Source of the DNA: Fragilaria radians
Lineage: Eukaryota > Bacillariophyta > Fragilariophyceae > Fragilariales > Fragilariaceae
Reading direction: 5' to 3'
Assembly: GCA_900642245.1 (NCBI GenBank)
Contig: CAAAJI010000016.1
Location: 98,730-162,729, forward strand
DNA length: 64,000 nt
The notes under the pieces are model-generated. The model was not told the DNA's origin and did not search any database. It saw only the letters and a program-made list of their open reading frames with translations. This document shows positions 22,306 through 34,497 of the stretch, in pieces. Within the stretch, counting starts at the first letter, position 1. Every line of letters begins with the position of its first letter. The translations under genes and the position numbers were made by a program.

Positions 22306-23899
22306 TGACGATGAATCTACAATGCGATATTTAACTCAAACCAGCTCTCTCGTGAATCTAGAAATGTCAGCCCGCCCCTCGTGAAGGATCGAACTAGGAG
22401 TTCGTAATGTAATCTCTCCTAAGGTTGCGGATAAAATGTTATAGTCGTATTTGAAGTAAAAACACCAAAAATTTCTAGACCTAGATTTGACTATAAGATT
22501 ACCACTATTTTAAGGATATACACATTTTTCATATAACCTATTTTCAGAAAGTCACATTTTTTCTCCCTATTCCTGATGTCGTTTGCACCATATGATTCAT
22601 CATGACAACATCGTATTGCAGGCAAATATCACAGTTAATATTATGTTCCCATCATTCCATACAAGAGATTATGTTGGGATGCATGATTTGGATGAATTAC
22701 GACTTTAGGGAATAGGGTATGATCTGCAAAAACCTACACTGCAAAAATATAATATCTATGGAATTAGAAGGGGTTAGATTTAAGGAACCTCCTTCCCCTT
22801 GCTGGACATAATTAGAAATGTCTTTTGCAAGCTTTTTTCTTAGAAAATTGAGAATTAAGAATTTGATTCCAAACATACGTAATAACGGAAAATATCTTGG
22901 GTGCTAAAGTAATTACTATTTTGAGAGATATATGCTTCGATAACAATTGGGTCAACAGGAAAACATCTCCTAGCTATTGAGAAGATGCTTAGTCTCAAGA
23001 ATTACCCATAGTTTCTTTATCTAAGAAAAAATGATTATGGTTGTAAAAGTAATGTGTTAGAGTCTAATGATAAAACAAGTTTAAAAGAACAGATTACTCC
23101 CCGAGAAAATTTCATCAGGTACTCTTGTGAGACCCCAATTTTGAAGGTTGCTATTCTTAAATGAGATAATCATAAGGTGCTAAGGAATTTCGAATGAAAA
23201 GTAATGGTAACCTGTCTAGTTTCATGAAACTAATTATAAGATGAAAAATTGAAGAAATGGTAATAGTTTAGCCTTATATTAAATCTTGCCACTACTGACA
23301 TTCAAATGCTTTACTTAAAGACCAGTACATTTGAAAGAGCTCTTGGTTGAAGCTAAATACTGTGTCAGTTAGAGAGTATCATTAATACTCAATGCGTTGA
23401 AGGCTGAGAGTACGCACAACTGAATGTATATCACTAAAATTTAAGAAATTGAAAGTAGTATTCCCGATAAGCAATTATCACCTGGATTTAGCGATAAACA
23501 AAAGCATTAATCTGTTAAACTGATAGATATGTGAAGAGGACTCTTAAACCCGTTTTGAATGTTTTAGATTATCACTTCTTTTGAGTTAAAAAACAAGCGT
23601 ATTGACTTTTTCCTTTGAAGGCTTAGCCTAGTTTGAGAATCAATGATCCTAGTGTTCTCAGAGTATCGAATTCTACATGAAAGAAGGAAGAATATTTAAC
23701 ATGGATTGAGAATTGTTTTAACAGGGCAAGGTGTTCTGGAATCACGGAGGTACGTTTTTTATGCTCACATTCCAAGTGGTATGAAGGAGTAGGAAAGATG
23801 TAGCGTAAGGTGATTGAATTACATGAATTAGATTTTACGGAGTGGACACTACCGATTGCATTCATATTCACAGTAGCGAGCACAAAGAAAATCGAGAGC
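22306..23899. other. AT-rich gap without a gene
   Basis: The first 100-200 bp are the upstream flank of the MINDY gene. The rest is AT-rich with short frames only. A 115-codon minus frame at 23970-23623 overlaps the start of the decayed + strand copia element and shows no family resemblance. No RNA gene or clear repeat is seen. Confidence 0.4.
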
Positions 23900-24800
23900 A
23901 AGCCTGACTTGCGCATAAAGGAGTGAAATGCAAGTTTAGAAAGGAAAACGAAAAACAGAGATGGTGGCACATGTATCTATTGCTTATGCTGCGAGTACAC
24001 TGGTCATGTCATGCCTAACTGCTTCAAGAAGCTGTGATAGAGTGTAATTATTCGATTAAGACTGGGGCTGCAAATGCTGTGTTAATTTCAATATCAGAAA
24101 TATTGGGATCGGTGATGATGGTGCGTCATGTCACCATTACAAGGTTTGATCGAAGGCAACATATGTTCACCTAATATCACGGTAGAAAGCGAGAAGACCA
24201 CGGAATTTAAAAAGGTTGGAAGTCTGAACAAAGTAATGGAAAAGAACATTCCAAGCTGTAGGTTAGGATTTAAAATGCGTGCCTAAGATCTGAGGCGAAT
24301 ATTCAGCATCCACAAAGCTCAGAAGAGTTTTGACAATAGGAAAAGCTATCTTATGTCATACAACAGTACATCAAAATGGCATTGTAACAAGAGGAACACC
24401 TTAAAATGGTATCCATTGAGTTGGCATGATCCTTACTTGATTAGGGAAAATCTGAAGCAATAATTGAAATAAACAAGATTCTGTTGGACACCCTTGTCAA
24501 GATACTTCAAACGAAACAGCTAAGTCAATGATTGGAAGCGTTTTGGAAAGCTCTATGGTTATGAAGATTGTGAAAGCGCAAAGGCAAGAAAGAAAATGTC
24601 TATACAAATTGGAAAGAAGGAAGTAGCATTCCAGGATAAAGGCTATATGATCACAGAATTGACGTTGGATCCTTCTGGGCTTTGATTTTGATGATTGTAA
24701 AGACTTTTGCTGGAGCTACTTATTGAAGTAAAGTAGTAGCTTCAAAGAGAAAGCCACTTATCTAGGATGACAATCTTCACGGGTTTTCAAGTAGGATACA
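23900..24800 (+). mobile_element. Second decayed Ty1/copia retrotransposon (gag-protease-integrase remnants)
   Basis: Broken + strand frames give copia motifs in the right order. A CCHC zinc knuckle lies near 23970-24030 (CxxC-EYTG-H-VMPN-C followed by FKKL). A protease-like IGDDGASCH lies near 24105-24140. A GAG-pre-integrase tail lies near 24550-24600 (YEDCESAKARKKM). An integrase entry segment lies near 24670-24740, where an alternate frame reads SFWALI and then DDCKDFCWSYLLK. Stops and frameshifts occur throughout, and no reverse transcriptase is seen. This copy is in the opposite orientation to the one at 6.8-8.75 kb and is more decayed. Limits are approximate. Confidence 0.72.
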
Positions 24801-24969
24801 GTGATGACTGGTATACGAGATTCGTGTTTCAGTCATTAAACTTAATGGAAAATGATAATTTTAGTTGCAATAAGGTTTACACTAGAAAGGATCTTGCTTT
24901 GAAACTTCTCGAATAGCATTTCATTGACATCATTTCACGTTGCTGTATACAGCCACACTGCATATGAGT

Positions 24970-25530
24970 TTGAGTGAAGACATAGAATCAGTTCGTAATT
25001 AAACTCAATCAGTTTAAGTTATCAATCATATGAATTAGGAAGTCACAGCTCACACTTGAAGGTGAAATCAGTTGAATACATCTAAGCGAAGTCAATAAAC
25101 TTGGATACCAGTACCTAGATTTCATTTATCCATGTGGACTTTTTCTTAGATTTAGATTCAATCTATCTTCTTTGTGGATAGAGTACGTATTCTCTTGTGA
25201 AAAAGTTAACAAACATGTTCATGTATCATGGGGAACTCTAAATTTAGCATGGGTCTGCAATCGAGAATTCTACTAGAACTTGATTACTGTTTGATTGAAG
25301 ACATGGAATCAATTTAGTTATAAAATTCAATCAGTTTAATTTATCCAACAATATGGATCATGAAGTTACAACACACAATGGGTGAATAGGAAAATTAGTT
25401 GTTTACGTCTAAACGAAGGTATGAAAGTAAGATAACAGTACCTAGATTTCTAAATCATGTGGGCCGTTTCTTTTATTTTGGTTTGATTTATCTTCTTTGT
25501 CGGTAAAGTATACATTCTTTAATGTAAATG
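24970..25530 (+). repeat. Diverged tandem direct repeat, about 240 bp per unit
   Basis: Two units about 321-327 bp apart share the same order of short matches: GAAGACAT(A/G)GAATCA, then AATCAGTTTAA, A(A/T)GGTGAAT-like and CAGTACCTAGATTTC, then CATGTGG(A/G)C, ATCTATCTTCTTTGT-like and ATTCT. The units run at about 24970-25205 and 25292-25530. They directly follow the decayed copia element, so they could be diverged LTR copies, but I saw no LTR termini. Confidence 0.6.
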
Positions 25531-25794
25531 TTAAATAGAACAAGTTAAAGTTCGAATTGGTGTAGAAAATGCAAATAAGGACACTAGAACTGGCTTACTG
25601 TTGTTCATTCCTATTTTTTGGCGCGGGATTTTTTTTAATTCTCCAACTTAATTTCTGGCGCTCATTAGATTTTCTGACTTGTTGTACAACACCGGTTCCC
25701 CTAAGCATTCTTACAGACGGCCTGTTAGAAGTCTATTCTTCTCTAGCAGCCTATACGCAAATCTATACATTCTATATAGATTGAGCGGAAATTC

Positions 25795-28700
25795 ATGCCA
25801 ACGAAGATAATCCCAAATCTCGTCGTGCAACGCCTTGGCGATCTTCACCCAAGTCATTCAATGATCGCTTCTCTAAAGAGCCAGCCCAATATCTCCGAAA
25901 AAGATAAATCGAAGGCAGATTTAAACGCCGTAAGAAGTACAAGAGAAAAGGCAAAGTTGGACTCTTTATGTTCATTGTTGCCGCCTAATCTGGAAGCAAA
26001 GAATAGTTATCAAGATTTGACACCTAAGAAGAGAAGTCAAATGCGAAACAAAGTAACGCCCGGAACTGATAGGAGTTCCAAGAAAAGAAAGCCAGAAAAT
26101 AGTGAGGTTAATGAATCTTCTAAGCCCCCTCCGCAAAAGAAGCAGAGAAGTCTTTTATCTTTTTTTTCAAAGTCAACTACTAAATCTGAAGAAGGAAGTC
26201 GTTCATCAAAGAATAGTTCTAATTCATCGTTCTGTTTGGACAAGGAATCTTTCAGAGATATTGTCTTGGGATCTATTGATTGTTCTTTGCCAAGTTCTCA
26301 GGATTTATTTCAAACTCCAGTTAATTACGACAAGCAAAGGGGAAGTCCTTTGCCAAATATCTTGAAGCAACCACTCTTCAATTCCTTGAATACTCAGTCT
26401 CGTAAAAATCTCATAAAGTGCATTGATGAAAATGATGCACTTGCAAAGGACTCAGGGATTCAGGCTCCTGAATCATCTACAAGACAGGAAAAACTCGCCT
26501 TTCATTCTGCATCTCAAGTCTCTGAGACTCTCCTTACAGACTCATCGACGCCTCCCCAGGACAACAAATCTTGTCATCATTCTAACAATATGATGAATGA
26601 CACCTTGGTAAACGATTCACAAGATGTTAAAGTAACCCTAGTCGACTTAACTCAACAAGACGAGCCCCTTCAGGATGACGAAGAACTCACAGTTGTTGTT
26701 CAGGAATGTATTGTTGATCTAACTCAACCAGATCTGACGCAGAAATGCACTCAAGACAAGAAGCGTGGGGCTTCAGAGATGGCGGAAAAGATAGAAATGG
26801 CTCAAAGCTTGGTATCAATTCCCTCGGCATTTTCCAAGATAGAAAGTTCTGAATTAAACAATCCAGATTTCACTGTTGAACCTAATGAAAGCCGAACACA
26901 TTTTATCAATGCAAAAAGTGAGCAACACCTTTTCGATGTCGAGAATAGCTTGATGGTCAAAGAGAAGGGTCTCGTCCTGAATGAAGATTGCTCTTCAAAC
27001 GGTTATGAACTGGATCCACAACGAATTTTGGATAGGATTAAAGTTGTACGCGAAAATACTCTTCGGCGCCAAGCCCTTTTGAACGAAAGGGTGTTGAAAG
27101 GTGTCGAGGAAGAATCAGTTAAAATGCCAGCTCCATCAGGTGTCCATTTCGAATCGTTCGAAGACGAATTGTCGCGTGATGCAGTAATGAATCTCGCATA
27201 TGTTGTTCAAGGAAGGTACGAAATGATTCCCGTTATTACCATCGCATTACTATCGCTAATTCATTGTCTTTGAAAGTGACCTTTCACTCACAGCCATATC
27301 AAAAAGTGTTCGAGACGTTTTTGCACTGAAATCTTCTGCGGAATATATCGCTGAAAAAATCAAGACTTACTTCAGTCGAGAATGCTACTTAACATTCTAT
27401 CCCTTAGCGTTGAAATCGATTGACAAATTCGAAGATACTGGTAACAGGATGTGGAGATGGGAAATTATCTCACCGGATGTCTTCAGCGATGAACTTGCGA
27501 CAAGAGTTAAGAGGTCACAAACAGCAAGAAAAAAAATTCGTAGTTACTCCAAATCTCTTTCTCAATTACTTCAATCATTAGATGATGCAGAGAAAATGAT
27601 ACATTCTGAATTATCATCCCATGAGCTTTGCGAAAGTGCAATTGCGAAAGTTAATGCTTGTGAAGAATATGTCCTTAAGTTCGAGAGAGCCAACGAGAAA
27701 GCCCGTCTCCTAGAGGAGGCCAAACTCAAAAAAGAAGAAATCAAAAGGCAATCATTGTTGGACAAAGAAAGAATGAAAACCGAAAAAGAAAAGGATTCGG
27801 CTGCAAAAAGAGAGCTTGAAGCCAAGTGCAAGGCAGAAACTCTCAAACGGAAACAAGAAGAGAAACAGCGGAAAAAGGAGGAGCAATTAGAAAGGAAGAG
27901 GAAAGAGGAAGACGAGAAAAGGCAGACCGAATTGAATAAAAACAGATCCCGCTTGCTAAACTTCTTCGTCTCTAAGGTATCCTCAAGCAAAGAGGAAGCG
28001 TTGTCTTCCACATCTACAAAGAACATTGATGAAGATCGGTTGTGGAAATCGCTTAATTCTCGAATCGCACACAGTCAAAAAATATTTGAAGCACTCTCAA
28101 CTAGAGCACTTAAGTCACGGATGAAGAGAGGGAAAAAGGTCCCAGTTGCTGTTTATGTTACCAATACACCCGATGACCCTTTCTCTGGCGAGCAGCCGTA
28201 TGCCGAACTTCGCACGATGGTTTTTTCAAATAGATACAAGTTTTTAAGCTTTCACGAAGATTTTCGACCTGCCTACCACGGCACTTGGAGTAAGAAAAGC
28301 AACATAATTAAAGGCAAAACTCCTTTTTCTCAAGATATTGCGGTTTTGAATTATGATGAAGACAGCGAAGCTGAATGGGAAGAAGGAGATGACGAATTAG
28401 GCGAAGATGTACAGGACGAAAACGCTGATGACGAAGAAGAAAATATTGATCCACTCGAGGGTGATACTCGAAACTATAACTTTCAAGATGGCTGGATGGC
28501 AGATGACGATGAAGTGATTTATGAGCATGAAGAAGTTGACGATGAAAGCAAGAAGCTACGTAAAAGGCTGAAAAGCAAATTAGCCCATCTGTCGGAAGAA
28601 ATTATAGCTCCTTTGGATGGACGCCCCATTCTTGATGTCTTGAAAGAAACTAAGATCGTAGACCTTAAGCCATTTTTTCACTCCAACGAGGAAAGACAGT

Positions 28701-29344
28701 CTGATCCGTTAAAATATATTCAGCAGGAGATGATGCAAGCCAAAGCAGAGGTTTTATCAGTAGATGGCGTTTGTATAGAGGCTTACGCTCCGAATCAAAT
28801 AGATGATAGCTTTGTTGGCGATCCAACGCTCTTGTGCTCATCTGGATCGCCACAAAAGCCCATCCAACAAGAAATGTCTACGGATGATATGAAGGTATTT
28901 GCTTCCTTCGTTCACCACTCATTATTTCCTTCCAAAGATCGTCTCATCGAAGAGTTCAGGAGCTCTTATCCATCAATTACTTCCAGCAGAGCACAAGCTG
29001 TCCGTAAACTTGATTCAATCGCTTTGAAGAAGAAGAATCCTACAGGAGGAGTTATTTGGGAGGTGAAACGGAATGTTTTGGAAGATCTAGGACTTCAACG
29101 TCAGCTTGATATGCCATTTCCAGAATCCACTCCCAAGCGAACACCAGAAACATCAAATCAGAATGCTGAATCACTATCGACAAGGAACCTTTCCGATTCT
29201 GAAGTTGATCAAGGGAAACTGGATGAGAAAGTTCGGCATAGTGCCAAAAAAAGAAAAACATCTGTCTCAGGAGCTTCAGCGGAACTTTTCGCAAGGTTTA
29301 TAGAAGTCGGAAAGAAGACTAAGTCATTTGGGGACAAAAAGTGA
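25795..29344 (+). CDS. CHAF1A: Chromatin assembly factor 1 large subunit (p150/CHAF1A-like)
   Basis: Two exons, 25795-27215 and 27277-29344, with a 61-nt GTACGA...AG intron; 1162 aa. Order: basic N-terminus with a PIP box Q117-RSLLSFF-124; acidic linker; charged KER coiled region (roughly 530-660) of alternating K, E and R; right after it a second PIP-like RLLNFF, the position of a PIP-like motif in animal p150; the CAF1A signature (KFLSFHEDFRPAYHGTWSKKS) followed by a long acidic ED region; and a C-terminal winged-helix segment (HHSLFPSKDRLIEEF to GGVIWEV). CAF-1 deposits new H3-H4 behind replication forks, recruited by PCNA. Nuclear. It converges on the RBR ligase gene. Confidence 0.93.
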
Positions 29345-29561
29345 TTCGAGATAATCGTTGCGCTAGTAAGATCTAGTTGTTATTGCAATAATGGTTACTA
29401 AAGTTAGGGGCTCATTATGCTTCAACGGTTTCTGTAGTAAAAGAGATACTTACAATAAAACCGACAAACACGTTTAGGCGCTTACATTTTATGACAAAAG
29501 TGGCTAACAAACAGGATGAAATTGTATTCCGATCCATCGTTTTAATTTCAAGCCGAGTGTT

Positions 29562-30605
29562 TCAACAATGAGTTTGTTCGCTACTAGTGTGGCAATATAT
29601 TTCCAACATCGCACCACTAATGCGATACATGTAACAGGTCAATACACCAAACAATACTAGACCAAAGGCTTCAAAAAATGAAGAGTTGTTTGCAAAGAGT
29701 CTCAAAAATCGTTCAAGAATTTCACATGCGTTCCGGTTTAAGAATCGACCTTCGCGAGGTGTGAAAACAAATCGATTCTTCCTAAGATTATGATGTCTTA
29801 ATCCAATGAAATGCCGTTTCAATAGTTTCTTCTCCCTTCGACCTGCATTTATTCGATTCATTTTGTCATCATTCTCTGTATTTGTGAACAGAATGCATTT
29901 TCGACATGTTTTGTGGTTACAAAACGGAACTTGACAGAAGTGCTCACTAGTGTTCTTTATGCGTTTTCGACATAGGTAGCAGCTTTCCACTTTACATCTG
30001 GAGCAAGTTATGTGATTGCAGCCAGACTCTTTGATAAAGGATGTAGAGCAGCACGGACACTTTCTTACAACAGCATCTGTCATCGCTTCAGCGATTCGTG
30101 AGCGAATGTTCGTTGTGGCAAGGTTGTCCTTTCTTTCAGATTCTGCTTTGAAGCATGTCTTGTTTAAGTGAGCTGGATGAAGGCATTTCTTACAATAGTG
30201 ATGAGAACAGGAGCTACATCGTGATGATAACTCTTTGGAATCATTGATATTTAATGAATCACATAAAGGACACTTTGAGTGACTTATTCTTGCAGTATCC
30301 AGCACATTTATCAGACGAAGTCTCTCTATTTTTTCCATGAAGCTGGAATCAACTACTTTTTCAAGCGATCTGTCGCTAAAGGCTCCTCTGCATTCACTGT
30401 ACATACTGATACAAGCAAATTCACATTCGTTTCTTTCGAGATGACTTATCTCGACATGTCGCTTCAAGCATTGTGGACAGAAAATATGTCCCTCAGAGCA
30501 CTGAACCATGGACTCAAAATGAAACTCTTCGCAGCAACATTCACATTTGCTTTCGCTTCCTGGAACCACATTTTCTGGTAGGTGCGTCAAAACATTTGTA
30601 CGCAT
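29562..30605 (-). CDS. RNF216/TRIAD3-like RBR E3 ubiquitin ligase
   Basis: 347 aa, single exon from the ATG at 30605. RING1-like cysteines C21ECCCEEF to C43PQC are followed by an in-between-RING region (C112PLC to C138KKC, H/C ligands through C151) and RING2 (C183PCC, C196 in SGCNHITC, CSRC, CYLC). In RBR ligases the Cys of the GCNH motif carries the ubiquitin thioester, so Cys196 is the expected catalytic residue. The segment after RING2 (EHFCQVPFC...CRKC.LFTNTENDD) matches the RNF216/TRIAD3 subgroup. A hydrophobic stretch near the C-terminus (about 305-330, FEAFGLVLFGVLTCYMY) suggests a membrane anchor. Shorter than animal RNF216, lacking its long N-terminal part. Confidence 0.88.
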   Translation of the reverse strand: MRTNVLTHLPENVVPGSESKCECCCEEFHFESMVQCSEGHIFCPQCLKRHVEISHLERNECEFACISMYSECRGAFSDRSLEKVVDSSFMEKIERLRLINVLDTARISHSKCPLCDSLNINDSKELSSRCSSCSHHYCKKCLHPAHLNKTCFKAESERKDNLATTNIRSRIAEAMTDAVVRKCPCCSTSFIKESGCNHITCSRCKVESCYLCRKRIKNTSEHFCQVPFCNHKTCRKCILFTNTENDDKMNRINAGRREKKLLKRHFIGLRHHNLRKNRFVFTPREGRFLNRNACEILERFLRLFANNSSFFEAFGLVLFGVLTCYMYRISGAMLEIYCHTSSEQTHC

Positions 30606-33348
30606 TTTGTCGATGAAGGATTAGTCCAAGTAATGGAGATAATAATTTGTGAGTCCAGTGCAGGGGGAGGAAATTCGTATGTACAAATTTTGAACGAATT
30701 TTGATGAACATGTGTTCGCTGAAAACGAATTCACACTGGTTAAACAAAATCTAAAGCATCTTGAGTCACACATGTTACATGGTATGCAACAATAACTCTA
30801 GTCGAAGTAACGTTTTTCTGCTCATTGTGGCATCACGATATACATGTAAAATAACTATTGGAATAGGACAACAATTTTGAAAATTAGCCGTAACTCCGTC
30901 GGTATCGGGAAAGCAGTCCATTTCATAAGAAATCATGCAAGAGAATTATCATGAAAAGTAAAGTAATTGCAAAACAAACTATTATACTTAAGAACGATCC
31001 ACATAGATTCTGCTGAAAAAGCATTAAATCAGAAAGATAAGTTCGTGGATTAACCTTACGAATGATTCGAATCAAAAGCTACACCAGTCTTTGAATAATT
31101 GCTTTATCCATGAACCTATTCTTATGCTTTGATTCAAATCCACCTTTTGAGGAACAAATCAAAAACATGGCATGAAGCCCAAGCTTGCAGTATCAAAATA
31201 TAACTCAATAATATATTAAACCTGAAAGCTCCGAATTGTCAATGATTTTTAAGCTACAAGCTAAGACACTTGATGAAACTAGCCCCATAGTTATGGCTCT
31301 CTGTAGCCATTTCAAAGACAGACAAATATTTGTTATACTGCTTTTGAAACCATCAGTACAACCAGCAGCTTGATTAGTCCCGGCATTGCCATGCAGAGGT
31401 GAACATGAGAGCACACAATTTCTGATTTTTCATTGTCGATTCTTCAACAGTTGGGAAGTATTGCGAATTTTGGATATGAGCAAAGGTGGCTATCTGCATG
31501 ATGTCATCAAGCGGTAACATGCTATTTCAAGCAATGTGTGAATAGCATTTGTTATGCATAATTGAATCAGGTTTCAAGTTCGTATTGGTTCTTCAAAAAG
31601 TAAAAACTTGATCTTGACAATCATAATTTATATCAAAATATGATGAAGTATGGTAATGGGGCGGCTTTACTTTGCTTTTTGGAAATTCCAAGCGTGTGTG
31701 TACAAAGTAGTGGACCCAATGGTGAATGTTATACCGTGTAATTGAGTGGGTACGTTTTCTCATGGAAAAAGCGGTATACTCAAAGCTTATTCATGGTAGA
31801 GGCTTACATATTTGAGCATTTTTAAACGGCGAATTAAGCTTCAACGGATATGGAGAGGCTTGAAATGGAGTTACAATGTATAGGATAACTATAACGGATA
31901 AATACTCTTTTGCAACAGAAATTCCCGTCATTGTGATCTCGTGGATTTTATTTAGATTTTGAACGAGTCCAAAGCCAATGAGAGACATTACGCACCAATA
32001 GCAAACATCATTGACACTTTTGTATTTTGTATTGAATTAATTATCTCAATATTCACTTCACGAGATGGAATACGTGATATCTTCTCTTGGAATTTTGTAC
32101 ATTCTAACTGTTGATAACTACATAACTCCCTTAGACACGATCATACTGATTTCCTTGATATGGCTTCCAATCAGGACAAAGGTGTTTAAGACCACGATTA
32201 ATACAATCCATAGAAGACTTCAACTCTGCATGTAACTTGAATTGATTATCTTTGACTGCATCTTGCGATTTTGCGGAGGTGAGCTTATACCTACTTCGAC
32301 AAGTGCAAGGTTTGATGGATTTAATGAGATGACTCTATTGGAATTCTCAATAGATCGTAGTCATACATTTCCCTGTTTTGCTCTTTGAAAACTCTGAACC
32401 TTTTTAATCAGGAATATACATTGATTACTGCTCGCAAATCTTGGAAATTTCGACCAAAAGCTTGATTAAATTTAACAAATTCAGACAAAATATTTCCAAG
32501 CTTAAATTATTGAGATGATAGAAGAAAAGTTGCCTAAGCTCTTGCTACAGAAATAAGTCCTAAATATGATTCTTCCGTAGAACAGCTAGAAAGCGATTGA
32601 GTTCTTTCTTAGAGAAATAAACAACGAGGCTAATTTATTTAGTTCTATACGGCTATCGTGCCTAGGTGCTCTCCCAACAACGGGAAGAAGCTTATTTTCA
32701 GATACACTCTAAACAATCCTAGTATTTTCAGCAGATAGTCAAGTCTGTTGGAAAGCTTAACAGGCTAAGCGCTTCCACACTACTTATTTATGTTGCTCAA
32801 AGGCACCAAGAGAGCGTCAAGCCTGACCTTATGCTTCCGAGATCTTGATGCTGTTAGAAGAACACAATTCAGACAGATTTAGAATTTCTATATGCTAAAG
32901 AAATAAAAAAAATAGTTGTCCTATTTTCAATGTCAATGGCAAAATGGACGGAACTGAAATCTTGATAATTTTAGTGGTGAATCTGTATGTGCGACAATCT
33001 CAATTTGTAAGGCTATTCTGAAGTGCTAGAACAGCTGTTCTTTCATCCCCCCACAATTCACCAAATAGTGACTTCTTGTACAAGTGTGAAAACAATCTTT
33101 GAGCTTTCAATGAGGCAAACAAATCAAGGAACATAACTACATTAATTTAGCATCCACATAGTTTGTATGGCTATAATGTCTCATAGCATGCTACTGAAAC
33201 CTGCTTGATGGTATTTACTGGAGCTGCCAAACATGATGATTTCGTTGGTATTTTTTAGCGTTGTCCCCCCGTTGATTTGATCGGCTGAAAAGTCGTGGGA
33301 TTTTTGAAAAATTATGAACAGGCTCAGCAAATTTTCTGAAAACTTACA
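30606..33348. other. 2.7-kb gap without a supportable gene
   Basis: AT-rich, with only short frames of low protein-like content (for example 31988-31791 and 31414-31205 on minus). I found no domain fragments, tRNA-like folds or strong repeats. It holds the promoters of the divergent RBR-ligase and sulfotransferase genes. Confidence 0.45.
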
Positions 33349-34497
33349 ATGACGAGGAGATATGCTATGGTTCGACGGCGCAAGCCCCAACGGATGATCC
33401 AAATACTTAATACCTTAGGAGCTATAAATATGATTGGCATGCTATTCATTCTAATATGGGAGCACCGATATCCCGTTGACAAGCCATTCATATCACCTAG
33501 TCTTTCGACTGCGATGAATTTTCGATTGCGTAATCGGCACAAAGGAATCAATGAAACACTCATTTGGTTAGAGAAAGCAGGTGTAACTGTTCCAATAGAT
33601 TACCCTCGATTACCTCCCTGGTGGTTGATTGAAGAACAATACGGAGCAGAGCCTAGGATATTGGGACTAGACCGCTGTCGACACTTTCAAAGTCTGAATC
33701 AGCATCGACCGGATGAAATCAATATCGCACCTGCAGGACTCTTCAACTCAGGTACCAATTTTTTGTACCAACTTCTACAAGAAAATTGTAATTTTCAAGG
33801 TCGGCCACCCAGTGCTTATCATGGTCGAGCATTTCAACCACCCTGGGGCAAACACACACCGAGAGAGTACCGAGAAATACATCGTATTGATCATCCATTG
33901 TACATGAATATGAAGTTGGAGGCAATTCTTCCAATTGTTTTAATACGTCATCCTTATGATTGGCTTAAATCTGTCTGCAATCAGCCGTACGCCGTTCACT
34001 GGAGAGACCGTGATGAAAATAGGTCAGACTTTGTTTGTCCATGGATAGTTCACGAAGATAACCAAACTCAGGAAGTCATAGTGACCTACGGCAGTGGGTT
34101 ACAGCGATACGAGAGCGTTGCACATTTATGGAATCGTTGGTATCGTGGATATTTTGATAGCATGGCGTTCCCCCGTATCATGATTCGAATGGAAGATTTG
34201 ATTTTTTACCCTCACAAAGTGATTCCAAAGATTTGTCATTGTGCTGGAGCCACTCTCTCTCATGGAGAAGCTATTAAAGTTCCCCTCGAATCGGCCAAAC
34301 ATGATGCCACAGGCCATCAGTTGAAGTATTCTACGACTTATCTTCAAGCCGTCATAAAATATGGAAACCTACGAACCTGGGAAAGATTTCCTTTGCGAGA
34401 TCGTGTTGCAGCTAGGGGAATCCTAGATAATGAAATGATGGAAGCTTTTGGCTACCAACACCCCATCATAAAAAATCCTTTGAAGAAGGACAATTGA
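33349..34497 (+). CDS. Type II membrane sulfotransferase (Golgi-type)
   Basis: Single exon, 382 aa from the ATG at 33349. A short basic N-terminus precedes one hydrophobic segment (about 17-37, ILNTLGAINMIGMLFILIW), the layout of Golgi type II enzymes. The lumenal part carries the 5'-phosphosulfate loop (NIAPAGLFNSGTNFL, 125-139) and the 3'-phosphate-binding segment (IVLIRHPYDWLKSVC, 196-210), both established PAPS-binding elements. Conserved R/E-rich motifs follow (RMEDLIFYP). It would transfer sulfate from PAPS to a carbohydrate or protein acceptor that cannot be named from sequence. Sulfated polysaccharides of diatom mucilage or cell wall are a plausible target (inference). Confidence 0.87.
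   Translation: MTRRYAMVRRRKPQRMIQILNTLGAINMIGMLFILIWEHRYPVDKPFISPSLSTAMNFRLRNRHKGINETLIWLEKAGVTVPIDYPRLPPWWLIEEQYGAEPRILGLDRCRHFQSLNQHRPDEINIAPAGLFNSGTNFLYQLLQENCNFQGRPPSAYHGRAFQPPWGKHTPREYREIHRIDHPLYMNMKLEAILPIVLIRHPYDWLKSVCNQPYAVHWRDRDENRSDFVCPWIVHEDNQTQEVIVTYGSGLQRYESVAHLWNRWYRGYFDSMAFPRIMIRMEDLIFYPHKVIPKICHCAGATLSHGEAIKVPLESAKHDATGHQLKYSTTYLQAVIKYGNLRTWERFPLRDRVAARGILDNEMMEAFGYQHPIIKNPLKKDN

Noticed and set aside
31060..31075. GATTCGAATC as a tRNA T-arm
   Set aside because: It is a simple palindrome, with no acceptor, D-arm or anticodon stem around it. No tRNA was found elsewhere either.
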